Translations under genes and position numbers: made by a program
The notes under the pieces: generated by a model
What the model saw: only the letters and a program-made list of their open reading frames with translations
What the model was told of the DNA's origin: nothing
Databases searched by the model: none
In this document: in pieces, positions 23,976 to 31,905 of the stretch
Position numbering within the stretch: the stretch's first letter is position 1
Layout of the letters: each line of letters begins with the position of its first letter
Assembly (NCBI RefSeq): GCF_021021435.1
Contig: NZ_JAINWI010000012.1
Span: 186,001 to 250,000 of the forward strand
Source: Seohaeicola saemankumensis
GTDB lineage: Bacteria > Pseudomonadota > Alphaproteobacteria > Rhodobacterales > Rhodobacteraceae
Length of the DNA stretch: 64,000 bases
Reading direction: 5' to 3'

Positions 23976-25268
23976 ATGACAGATGCACCCAGCTACGGCT
24001 TTGACACGCTACAGGTTCATGCCGGCGCGCGGCCGGATCCCGCCACAGGCGCGCGCCAGACCCCGATCTACCAGACGACGGCTTATGTGTTCCGCGATGC
24101 CGATCACGCTGCGGCTTTGTTCAACCTGCAGGAAGTGGGCTATATCTATTCGCGCCTCACCAACCCGACCGTGGCCGTGCTTCAGGAACGGATCGCCACG
24201 CTTGAGGGCGGTGTTGGCGCGGTTTGCTGCTCGTCCGGCCATGCCGCGCAGATCATGGCGCTGTTCGCGCTGATGGCACCGGGACGCAATGTCGTGGCCT
24301 CGACCCGGCTTTATGGTGGCACGGTCACCCAGTTCAGCCAGACGATCAAACGCTTCGGCTGGTCGGCCAAGTTCGTCGATTTCGACGATCTGGACGCGGT
24401 CAAGGCGGCGATCGACGATGACACCCGCGCGATCTTTTGCGAATCTATCGCCAATCCGGGCGGCTATATTACCGATCTCGACGCGATCAGCGCGATCTCG
24501 GACGCCGCCGGCCTGCCGCTGATTGTGGATAACACATCCGCCACGCCCTATCTGTGCCGCCCCATTGAACATGGTGCGACGCTGGTGGTGCATTCGACCA
24601 CGAAATACTTGACCGGAAACGGCACCGTTACAGGCGGCGCGATTGTAGATTCCGGCAAATTCGACTGGTCGGCTTCCGACAAGTTCCCCTCGCTCTCGGC
24701 CCCCGAACCCGCCTATCACGGCCTCAAGTTCCACGAGACTTTCGGCCCGCTGGCCTTTACCTTTCACGGCATCGCGATCGGCCTGCGCGATCTGGGCATG
24801 ACGATGAACCCGCAAGCCGCGCATTACACGCTGATGGGGATCGAGACCCTCAGCCTGCGGATGCAGCGCCATGTGGAAAATGCGGTGGCCGTGGCTGGCT
24901 GGCTCGAAAAGCATCCGGCGGTCGATTACGTGACCTATGCGGGACTGCCCTCCTCGCCCTATAACCACCGCGTGGCAACGATCTGCCCCAAAGGTGCGGG
25001 CGGTTTGTTCACGGTGGCGCTCAAGGGCGGCTATGACGCCTGCGTCAAGTTTGTCGACAGTCTGGAACTCTTCAGCCACGTCGCGAACCTTGGCGATACC
25101 CGCAGCCTTGTGATCCACTCCGCCTCTACCACGCATCGACAATTGTCCGAGACTCAGCAGGTCGCGGCAGGTGCCGGCCCCAATGTTGTGCGGATCTCGA
25201 TCGGGATCGAGGATACCAAGGATCTGATGGCCGATCTGGATCAGGCGCTGAAAAAAGCCACTGCCTGA
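23976..25268 (+). CDS. metY: O-acetylhomoserine sulfhydrylase (aminocarboxypropyltransferase)
   Basis: The 430-residue PLP enzyme of the Cys/Met metabolism family makes homocysteine from O-acetylhomoserine and sulfide (direct sulfhydrylation) in the cytosol. Seen: YGFDTLQVHAGARPDPATGARQTPIYQTTAYVF, YSRLTNPT, SSGHAAQ, DNTSATPYLCRP, and the PLP lysine Lys210 in HSTTKYLTG. The 425-435 residue length and the insertion around 225-260 separate it from cystathionine gamma-synthases of about 390 residues. GGAGGAG lies 6 nt before the ATG. A terminator hairpin follows the stop by 25 bp. Confidence 0.94.
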   Translation: MTDAPSYGFDTLQVHAGARPDPATGARQTPIYQTTAYVFRDADHAAALFNLQEVGYIYSRLTNPTVAVLQERIATLEGGVGAVCCSSGHAAQIMALFALMAPGRNVVASTRLYGGTVTQFSQTIKRFGWSAKFVDFDDLDAVKAAIDDDTRAIFCESIANPGGYITDLDAISAISDAAGLPLIVDNTSATPYLCRPIEHGATLVVHSTTKYLTGNGTVTGGAIVDSGKFDWSASDKFPSLSAPEPAYHGLKFHETFGPLAFTFHGIAIGLRDLGMTMNPQAAHYTLMGIETLSLRMQRHVENAVAVAGWLEKHPAVDYVTYAGLPSSPYNHRVATICPKGAGGLFTVALKGGYDACVKFVDSLELFSHVANLGDTRSLVIHSASTTHRQLSETQQVAAGAGPNVVRISIGIEDTKDLMADLDQALKKATA

Positions 25269-25293
25269 TCGGTTCCATGTGAGGCAAAACATC

Positions 25294-25325
25294 AAAGGGG
25301 CGCGAAAACCGCGCCCTTTCTTCTT
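25294..25325 (+). terminator. Rho-independent terminator of metY
   Basis: AAAGGG-G-CGCG pairs with CGCG-CCCTTT around the AAAAC loop, with one bulged G, followed by CTTCTT. It abuts the dispersed intergenic repeat. Confidence 0.8.
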
Positions 25326-25374
25326 GCCCGCAATATCCCGGGGGGAGTCCGCAGGACGGGGGGCAGCGCCCCCC
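25321..25374 (+). repeat. Dispersed intergenic repeat, full copy with GC palindrome
   Basis: The core TTCTTGCCCGCAATATCCCG is followed by GGGGGAGTCC, GCAGGAC and the perfect palindrome GGGGGGCagcGCCCCCC at 25358-25374. The same arrangement recurs at 48184-48239. GTCC/GGAC inside can form a second small hairpin. It sits between convergent gene ends (metY and the SIMPL gene). Confidence 0.75.
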
Positions 25375-25386
25375 TGACAGCCTGCC

Positions 25387-26148
25387 TTACTCAAGCACAA
25401 AGACCATCTGGACCGAGGCGGAAATGCCGATCTCTCCCGCGGCCACCGGCACGGAATCAGCGCGCATCGCGGCCATTTCCATCATCATCGGGCGCGGGCT
25501 TGACCCGCCCGTTTCGGTCAGGCTGACCACCGCGCCAAGGCTCACACCCGCCGCTTCTGCGTAAAGGGCCGCCTTGCGCCGAGCATTCTCGACCGCCTTG
25601 CGCCGCGCCTCGTCCTCTGCGTCATCTGCGGCCTGCAAGCCGAAGCTGACCCCGTCCAGCCGGTTCGCCCCGTCGGACACCAGCGCATCCAGCACGGTGC
25701 CAACACTGTCTATATCGCGCAGGCGCACAGTCACGACATTGCTGGCCTCAAAGCCCCAAGGCACAGTCTGGGCTTGCGGGTCGGGCCGGTCACGCCAAAC
25801 CGGGCCCAGCGACAGCCCCGATGTCTGCACATCCCGCGCCTCGACCCCCAGACCGGACAGGCGCTCCAGCATCGCCGCAAGCGCGTCCGAGGTCTGTTGC
25901 AGCGCCTCGGCAGCAACCTCGGCTTGATGCGTGACGCCGATCCGGATCGTGGCCATATCGGGTGCCATATCCACGCGTCCTGTGCCCGATACGACAATCT
26001 GGCGCAGGGTCTCGGCGGGGGCCATTGTCTGTGCATGGGCCATATAGGCACCACCCGGCAATGGCAGTTGCGCCCCCATCAAAGGCAGCATGACAAGTGC
26101 AGCCCCGCTGCAGGCTGTCAGCATCAGCGGTTTGAACAGGTTCAGCAT
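25387..26148 (-). CDS. SIMPL (DUF541) domain periplasmic protein
   Basis: The 253-residue protein has an N-terminal signal peptide (hydrophobic 8-32, cleavage probably after AHAQT, about residue 40). The SIMPL domain follows: IVVSGTGRVDMAPDMATIRIGVTHQAE, then WGFEASNVVTVRLRDIDSVGTVLDALV and the helical ARRKAVENARRKAALYAEAAGV, ending ISASVQMVFVLE. SIMPL proteins are periplasmic or outer-membrane-associated oligomers linked to oxidative-stress tolerance in a few bacteria; the mechanism is unknown. ATG 26148 follows AAAGGGAAAACC. Confidence 0.9.
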   Translation of the reverse strand: MLNLFKPLMLTACSGAALVMLPLMGAQLPLPGGAYMAHAQTMAPAETLRQIVVSGTGRVDMAPDMATIRIGVTHQAEVAAEALQQTSDALAAMLERLSGLGVEARDVQTSGLSLGPVWRDRPDPQAQTVPWGFEASNVVTVRLRDIDSVGTVLDALVSDGANRLDGVSFGLQAADDAEDEARRKAVENARRKAALYAEAAGVSLGAVVSLTETGGSSPRPMMMEMAAMRADSVPVAAGEIGISASVQMVFVLE

Positions 26149-26344
26149 GGTTTTCCCTTTCAGTCCAGATGTCCGGAATTGAACCGGATTTCCGCGTCAG
26201 ACTGCACTACCCTGCGTGTCCGGCCAAGGGTCGCCGTCTCTCCTTCTGGGTGTTTTTCTTTCCCTCGGCAATAAGCTGCTGTAAAACCGGATTGTGATTG
26301 GCGCGGACTCCCGTCGCGCGCCTCGGGGTGGTATTAAAAGGCAT

Positions 26345-29020
26345 ATGAAACCGAACTTTGCCCTGACCTTGTCTTTCGACGGTATCGGATTGCTGCATCG
26401 CGCTGCATCCGGCTGGCATGTTGTGGGCGAAGTAGCGCTGGATACCGATGATCTGGCGGCAGATCTGGCTGTTTTACGCCGTACCGCGGTGCAACTGGAC
26501 AGCGCGGGCCTGCGCAGCAAGCTTGTCCTGCCGAACGAGCAGATCCGCTATCTGTCATTGCCTGCGCCCGCCAAGGGCGTCGATGTCGCCGCTCATGTGG
26601 CCGACGCATTGGACGGCACCACACCCTATGACGTTGCGGATCTGCGGTTCGACTGGATCATTGTGGGTAACGATCTGCATATTGCCGCCGTGGCCCTTGA
26701 AACGCTGGACGAGGCCGAAGCCTTTGCCGAAGAATATGGCTTTGGCCCTGTCAGTTTTGTGGCCACCCCCGCAGCAGACAGTTTTCCCGGAGAGCCCTTT
26801 TTCGGGCTTGCCAAGGCCGCCGCGCGCCTGATTGATCCATCGGACCGGCTGATGCGCGACAGCCATGCGATCCGCGTTCTGGGCCGCGCGACGCTTCCCG
26901 TGCCCAAGGCGGAAGGGATTGCGGCGGATCAACCCGTCTTGCATGCGGAACCGAACGCTGCGCCACTCGCCGATACAACGACCGCGGATACGCCCATGGC
27001 GCCGGATCAGCTTGGCTCATCCGACACTGTCGAAACCGCAGCGGATAGCGCATCGCCGAAAAACCCCGCGTCTGAGGGCTATGCAGCGCATGTGGCGACC
27101 AGAACGGCCGAGGATACAACCGGATCAGAACTGGATTCACAGTCGGCGGATGAAAAGAAAGCGGATGACGCAGACAGCGCGCCCGACGCGCTGCCCAGTT
27201 TTTCAAGCCGCCGCCGAGCACCGGAATTGCCGGAGGTAAGACCTGCCGCGCCGCGTCGCCCGATCGTCGTCGACCTTCCGCCTTTGCCGAAATCCTCCCC
27301 TGCCCTGGCCGCGACGCGCGCGGGCGCGCCGGTTACGCCGCCGTTGACCGGTTTTGCGGAAACCGGCCCGTCCTTTGCGGGCAAGAATGCCAAGAACAAA
27401 TCCGCGGCACCGGCCTTGGCGGATGAAACCCTTCCCCAACCCGCAGCCTTTCGCTCGCCGCCTGCATCTGCGGCCCCGACAGCGCCGCAGGCTGACTCTG
27501 CAGGCGTGCTCGCACCTTTGCTCAGACGTCTGGCGGGCGCGGATGCAGAGGCAGACGGCACCACGGCAACGCCTCCCGGAACCAAGCCCGCCTTCATCAC
27601 CCAAAGCGAAAAGCAGCGGCTGACAATCTTCGGCGCGCGCAAGCCTGACTCGGCAATGGCTATGACCCGTGGAAGGCCGCGTTTTCTGGGCCTCATCCTG
27701 ACCGGCATTCTGTTGCTCTTCATGGCCGCAGTCGCCGCTTGGTCGGCAATGGTCAGCGACACGGGGTTTATCAAGGGCTTCTTCGGCGCGCCCGATACGG
27801 AATTCGCAAGCCAGCCCCCCGACGGAGAGCAGCGCGGGCTCGCCGATGCGCTGGTGTTGGAAACCGCACCCCGGGGAACCGCGCCGGATCAAACCGGCAT
27901 CGAACTGGCACGGCTGGACAGCAGCGACATGCTAACAGATCTGACCGCGGAAGAACTTGCGCCAGGGCCAGCCGATACCGCGCCTGCCGATACCTCCGCG
28001 GCAACCGATCCGGACCTCATGCCGGACGGCACAAGCCCCAGCTATGCCGCCTCGGGGATATGGCAGGTTGCGCCCGCGCAACCCGATGCGCCACCGGCCC
28101 AGACGCTCGACGATCTTTATCTCGCCTCCATCGACACAAGCCTACAGAATTTCGACGCGGTGGCCCTGCCCGAACCGCGTAGATCCTCGCCCGACAATAT
28201 GCCCGTGGCGCAGTCCAGCCCTGCCCCCCAGGGCACCCGTTTCGACATGGATACGCGGGGCCTTGTCAGGGCAACCCCGCAAGGCGCGCAAACCCCTGAT
28301 GGCATCATGGTCTTCGCAGGCCGCCCGCCAGTGACGCCCGAGGGAATGCCGACGCGCTTTGAACGCACACCCGCAGCCGAGACGCAAGCCGATCCCGCTT
28401 TGGCGGCTTTCCGTCCCCGCGAGCGTCCTGACACGCTGGCCGAAAGCAACGAAAGGGCGCAATTGGGCGGGCTGAGCCGCAGCGAATTGTCCAATTTGCG
28501 TCCCCGTTTGCGCCCCGCGACACTGGCAGCCGTTGCACAAGCCCTGCAAGAGGACGACACTGCCGAAGCGGCAGAAGACGAGGCCGAAGTGGCGGCGCTG
28601 GAAACGGCCACAGCGCAGGCAATCGCCACATCGCTGAAACCGCTGGCGCGCCCGCGCAACTTTGCTTCGACCGTAGACAACACCCGTCAGAGGCAGCAAC
28701 AGCAACCGGCCCCGCAGCAGGTGGCCGCCGCAGCGACCCTTGCCCCGCAACGCAATGCCGCACCGCAAATCCCCTCGTCGGCCTCGGTTGCGCAACAAGC
28801 CACAGTCCGCGGCGCGATCAATCTGCGGCAAGTCAACCTGATCGGCGTCTATGGCCAACCCTCGAACCGCCGCGCCCTGGTCCGCCTGTCAAACGGACGC
28901 TACCAGAAAGTGCAGGTCGGTGACCGGCTGGACGGCGGACAGGTCCGCGCCATCGGCGAAAGCGAGCTGAGCTACGTCAAGGGCAACCGCGCCATCGTGC
29001 TGACCATGCCGCGGGGGTGA
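26345..29020 (+). CDS. Large single-span membrane protein with Pro/Ala-rich linkers, possibly GspL/PilM- and GspC/PilP-like ends
   Basis: The 891-residue protein falls into four parts. Residues 1-170 form a compact domain (FALTLSFDGIGLLHRAASGWHVVGEV, VLPNEQIRYLSLPAP, VADALDGTTPYDVADLRFDW) that resembles the cytoplasmic actin-like domain of GspL/PilM proteins. Residues 175-435 are acidic and Ala/Pro-rich. A single membrane span (about 447-469) follows R/K-rich residues, giving an N-in topology. Residues 470-820 are a disordered periplasmic Pro/Ala/Gln-rich stalk. Residues 822-889 form a small beta domain (NLRQVNLIGVYGQPSNRRALVRLSNG, VQVGDRLDGGQVRAIGESEL) like the GspC/PilP homology region. The fold assignments are my inference; no secretion or pilus genes are nearby. 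ATG 26345 was chosen because the domain starts there. Confidence 0.8.
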   Translation: MKPNFALTLSFDGIGLLHRAASGWHVVGEVALDTDDLAADLAVLRRTAVQLDSAGLRSKLVLPNEQIRYLSLPAPAKGVDVAAHVADALDGTTPYDVADLRFDWIIVGNDLHIAAVALETLDEAEAFAEEYGFGPVSFVATPAADSFPGEPFFGLAKAAARLIDPSDRLMRDSHAIRVLGRATLPVPKAEGIAADQPVLHAEPNAAPLADTTTADTPMAPDQLGSSDTVETAADSASPKNPASEGYAAHVATRTAEDTTGSELDSQSADEKKADDADSAPDALPSFSSRRRAPELPEVRPAAPRRPIVVDLPPLPKSSPALAATRAGAPVTPPLTGFAETGPSFAGKNAKNKSAAPALADETLPQPAAFRSPPASAAPTAPQADSAGVLAPLLRRLAGADAEADGTTATPPGTKPAFITQSEKQRLTIFGARKPDSAMAMTRGRPRFLGLILTGILLLFMAAVAAWSAMVSDTGFIKGFFGAPDTEFASQPPDGEQRGLADALVLETAPRGTAPDQTGIELARLDSSDMLTDLTAEELAPGPADTAPADTSAATDPDLMPDGTSPSYAASGIWQVAPAQPDAPPAQTLDDLYLASIDTSLQNFDAVALPEPRRSSPDNMPVAQSSPAPQGTRFDMDTRGLVRATPQGAQTPDGIMVFAGRPPVTPEGMPTRFERTPAAETQADPALAAFRPRERPDTLAESNERAQLGGLSRSELSNLRPRLRPATLAAVAQALQEDDTAEAAEDEAEVAALETATAQAIATSLKPLARPRNFASTVDNTRQRQQQQPAPQQVAAAATLAPQRNAAPQIPSSASVAQQATVRGAINLRQVNLIGVYGQPSNRRALVRLSNGRYQKVQVGDRLDGGQVRAIGESELSYVKGNRAIVLTMPRG

Positions 29021-29148
29021 CGTGGGGGTGAAGCACGCAGGATACCCGGACAGGGCATAACCGAATGCCGTTAGCTCTCTACGCAAATGACCGATAGCGG
29101 CCTTTTGTGGCCAATACAGCGGAAGTCTGCTTTGAGCCAACACTAACT

Positions 29149-29802
29149 TCAAAGAAATGTTGCCGAACCAACAGCCCAACCCAACGTAAGTGGTATCCCC
29201 GAAGGCAAGATGCTGGTTTGCGCTTGTCCAGGGTCAATCTTGAGTTCGAATCGTTCAGCAAAAGCTTGGAAGTCTTCAATCCAGCGATGCTCCTGTGAAA
29301 AAGACTGAACAATCATGCCAGCCTTATCCGTTCTAAAACGATTTGCTTCGAGCACCGCAGCAGCTGTTCGGTGTAACAACTGGTAACGCAGATTTCCGGG
29401 TGGCGGTGCGCTCAACCCCAGTAGATCGCAGATGAAACCCATGCGTTCAATCTTCCCTTTGCTCGCATTCATCATCCACTCACTGACCGTCGGACCAAAA
29501 GGCTCGTTCACCTTTTCCTCTACTGCGATTGCCATTGATTCATTGCCAACCCGAACCAATGCAAACACGTCACATTGGCTTTCTCTACTCCCGCCGGGCA
29601 ACGCAACCTTGTGTTCCGGAATCGCCAGAAGGAGTTCAACTGATTCACCCAAAAGTTTTGAAATGTCCGGGGGCAAACCGTTTGCAGCCTCCCACGACAA
29701 TGCAGTTGCCATAGCTGAGTAACCGCGTTTCCATTGCTTCTCTGGGTCAGCAAGAAAGCGCCGCCAATCGTTGGGCCCTGTAGTCGGAATAAATATCGTC
29801 AC
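29149..29802 (-). CDS. Orphan protein with possible PD-(D/E)XK-like core, lower GC than neighbours
   Basis: The 217-residue product begins VTIFIPTTGPNDWRRFLADPEKQW. A central stretch, SQCDVFALVRVGNESMAIAVEEKV (about 100-123), reads as D-x(n)-E-x-K in a beta-beta context, as in restriction-endonuclease-like folds. I do not know a characterised relative; similar uncharacterised proteins occur in bacteria (DUF6946-like, from memory). I chose GTG 29802 because CCAAGGGG lies 8 nt upstream; the frame stays open to an ATG at 30030. Codons are visibly more A/T-rich than in hppD or the 891-residue gene, suggesting recent acquisition. It stands alone between them. Confidence 0.7.
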   Translation of the reverse strand: MTIFIPTTGPNDWRRFLADPEKQWKRGYSAMATALSWEAANGLPPDISKLLGESVELLLAIPEHKVALPGGSRESQCDVFALVRVGNESMAIAVEEKVNEPFGPTVSEWMMNASKGKIERMGFICDLLGLSAPPPGNLRYQLLHRTAAAVLEANRFRTDKAGMIVQSFSQEHRWIEDFQAFAERFELKIDPGQAQTSILPSGIPLTLGWAVGSATFL

Positions 29803-30130
29803 AACGAAAACCCCTTGGTTCGAAAATTGAATGACAGTTCGGACGATAGAGCCACTGCTTTCCAAGTCTACGAATGATTCTCGACCCCTGAAGTTGCCAA
29901 TGTCCCCCTCGTCCGCGTACCGGACATCCGTGCCCATTGCAGCGAAGACCGCTCTCTGCCCTTGCGCCAGACCTGCTGTCGTCCCGCTAAGCAGCGGCCT
30001 TACCGCGGCAATGATTGGGGGCCTCCCCAAGGCAACCCAACCACCGCCAAACCCCTAAAATAAGGTAAACGCGCCCGCCCAATCCGTTGACATCATTGGC
30101 CTCAAGAATACGCCATCACGGGACACACCC
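29803..30130. other. Gene-free stretch upstream of the orphan gene
   Basis: No gene is supported here. The minus frame of the orphan gene stays open to 30030 (about 76 extra codons) but lacks a ribosome site and looks unlike a folded domain, so this is probably its promoter region. The hppD terminator adjoins at 30131. Confidence 0.45.
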
Positions 30131-30163
30131 AAAAAAAACGCCCCCGGCGCACCGGAGGCGTTT
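30131..30163 (-). terminator. Rho-independent terminator of hppD
   Basis: On the minus strand AAACGCC-t-CCGG pairs with CCGG-g-GGCGTTT around TGCG and runs into eight T residues. It lies 20 bp past the hppD stop. Confidence 0.9.
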
Positions 30164-30184
30164 GCGGCGCTCAAGGCAGACCGA

Positions 30185-31282
30185 TCACTCGGCGGCGGAA
30201 ATCTCGCCCGCGTTGATCTGCTCCTGCTCGATCGACTCGAACAACGCCTTGAAGTTGCCCTCACCGAAACCGTCATCGCCCTTGCGCTGGATGAACTCGA
30301 AGAAAATCGGCCCGATCACGGTTTTCGAGAAGATCTGCAGCAGGATCTTGGTCTCGCCGCCATCCACCACGCCTTCGCCGTCGATCAGGATGCCGTGCTT
30401 TTGCATTCGGTCCAGCGGTTCTTCGTGGTCTTGCACGCGGGTTTTGCTCAACTCGTAATAGGCCGGCGGCGGTGCGGGCATGAAGCGGATACCGCGCGCG
30501 TAAATCTCGTCGGTGGCATCATAAAGCTTGTCAGTGCCCACCGCGATATGTTGGATACCCTCGCCGTTATACTTCTTGAGATAGGCCACGATCTGCCCTG
30601 TCTCGCCACGATCCTCGTTGATCGGGATGCGAATACGCCCGCAGGGCGAAGTGAGCGCGCGGCTGAACAAGCCGGTAAACTTGCCCTCGATATCGAAGAA
30701 GCGGATTTCGCGGAAATTGAAGATCTTGCTGTAGAAGCTGAACCACTTGTCCATGTTGCCCTTGTAGACATTGTGGGTCAGGTGATCGAGATAGAAGAAC
30801 CCCACGCCCGCAGGCTTGGACGGGGCCAGCCAGTCGAATTCGCGGTTATAGGGGCTGGTGTCGTGGTATTCGTCGATGAAATAGATCAGTGATCCGCCGA
30901 TTCCCACAATCGCGGGCACATCCATCGTTTTGTCGGCGCCTTTGTATTCCTCGGCACCGCGCGCCACGGCATGGGCCAGCGCTTTGTCCGCATCGACAAC
31001 CCGCCACCCCATCGAGGGCGCGCAGGGCCCGTGATCCGCGACAAAGCGCGTTGCCATCGCGCCCGGCTCGGCATTGATGATATAGGTGATATCTCCCTGC
31101 TGCCACAGCTCGATATTTTTGGTCTTGTGGCGTCCGGTCAGCGCATAGCCCATCTTGGCGAAAAGATCGCGCAACTGCTGCGGTTCGGGATGGGCGAATT
31201 CGACAAATTCGAACCCGTCAGTACCTGCGGGATTGGCCGGAGTGATGGCCGATTTCGGGGCGTCATGTGGAAATGGTCCCAT
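30185..31282 (-). CDS. hppD: 4-hydroxyphenylpyruvate dioxygenase
   Basis: This 365-residue Fe(II) enzyme turns 4-hydroxyphenylpyruvate into homogentisate in tyrosine breakdown. Two VOC-type halves are visible; the C-terminal half carries the iron ligands in YLDHLTHNV (His), GIQHIAVGT (His) and PIFFEFIQRKGD (Glu), and the C-terminal helix FGEGNFKALFESIEQEQ closes the active site. ATG 31282 has AGGAGA 9 nt upstream; an ATG at 31324 is in frame but has no site. Divergent from an Lrp-family regulator 146 bp away, which probably controls it. No homogentisate dioxygenase gene lies in the window. Confidence 0.95.
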   Translation of the reverse strand: MGPFPHDAPKSAITPANPAGTDGFEFVEFAHPEPQQLRDLFAKMGYALTGRHKTKNIELWQQGDITYIINAEPGAMATRFVADHGPCAPSMGWRVVDADKALAHAVARGAEEYKGADKTMDVPAIVGIGGSLIYFIDEYHDTSPYNREFDWLAPSKPAGVGFFYLDHLTHNVYKGNMDKWFSFYSKIFNFREIRFFDIEGKFTGLFSRALTSPCGRIRIPINEDRGETGQIVAYLKKYNGEGIQHIAVGTDKLYDATDEIYARGIRFMPAPPPAYYELSKTRVQDHEEPLDRMQKHGILIDGEGVVDGGETKILLQIFSKTVIGPIFFEFIQRKGDDGFGEGNFKALFESIEQEQINAGEISAAE

Positions 31283-31428
31283 TGCGCGGTCTCCTGTCGA
31301 GTGTTCCTGTTTCGCTGCTGACAAGATAGCGCGAACAAGACCGGATTTCTGCGCGTTTTTAGGATCGCTTTTGGTTGTTCATGCGCTATGCTGACGGAAA
31401 TTGACGGACAGGCGCGGGATTTACGCAT

Positions 31429-31884
31429 ATGCTGGATGACACCGATAAACGCCTTCTGGCCGCGCTGCAAAAGAACGCCCATCTGACCGCGCAAGAACTG
31501 GGCGAGGTGCTGAACCTGTCGCCCAGTCAGGCCGGACGCCGCCGCCAACGGCTCGAAGCCGAAGGCTTCATCACCGTTTACGCCGCACGGCTTGATCCGT
31601 TGAAGCTGGGTCTCTCCGTGCAAGCCTTCGTGCAGGTTCAACTGGCCACTCACGGACCAGAGCAGTCGCGCAGCTTCGCGCGACTTGTCGCCACACAGCC
31701 TGCGATCATTTCGGCATGGACCCTGACAGGCGATGCGGATTACCTGTTGCGTGTCTACTGTGACGACCTGCCCGCGCTGAACCGGCTGATCCACGAGGTA
31801 CTGTTGCCGCATCCTGCTGTGGCCCGCGTGCAAAGCCAGATCGTGATGGACCAGTTCAAACAGGACGCGCCCCTGCCGACCTGA
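31429..31884 (+). CDS. Lrp/AsnC-family transcriptional regulator
   Basis: The 151-residue protein has an N-terminal AsnC helix-turn-helix (DDTDKRLLAALQKNAHLTAQELGEVLNLSPSQAGRRRQRLEAEG) and a C-terminal RAM effector domain (VQAFVQVQLATHG, AWTLTGDADYLLRVYCDDLPALNRLIHEVLLPH). Lrp/AsnC proteins form octamers that respond to amino acids. Its divergent position next to hppD suggests control of tyrosine or phenylalanine catabolism; the effector is inferred. It is followed 21 bp later by the antiporter gene on the same strand. Confidence 0.94.
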   Translation: MLDDTDKRLLAALQKNAHLTAQELGEVLNLSPSQAGRRRQRLEAEGFITVYAARLDPLKLGLSVQAFVQVQLATHGPEQSRSFARLVATQPAIISAWTLTGDADYLLRVYCDDLPALNRLIHEVLLPHPAVARVQSQIVMDQFKQDAPLPT

Positions 31885-31905
31885 GCGCAACAGCAAGGAT
31901 GACCC

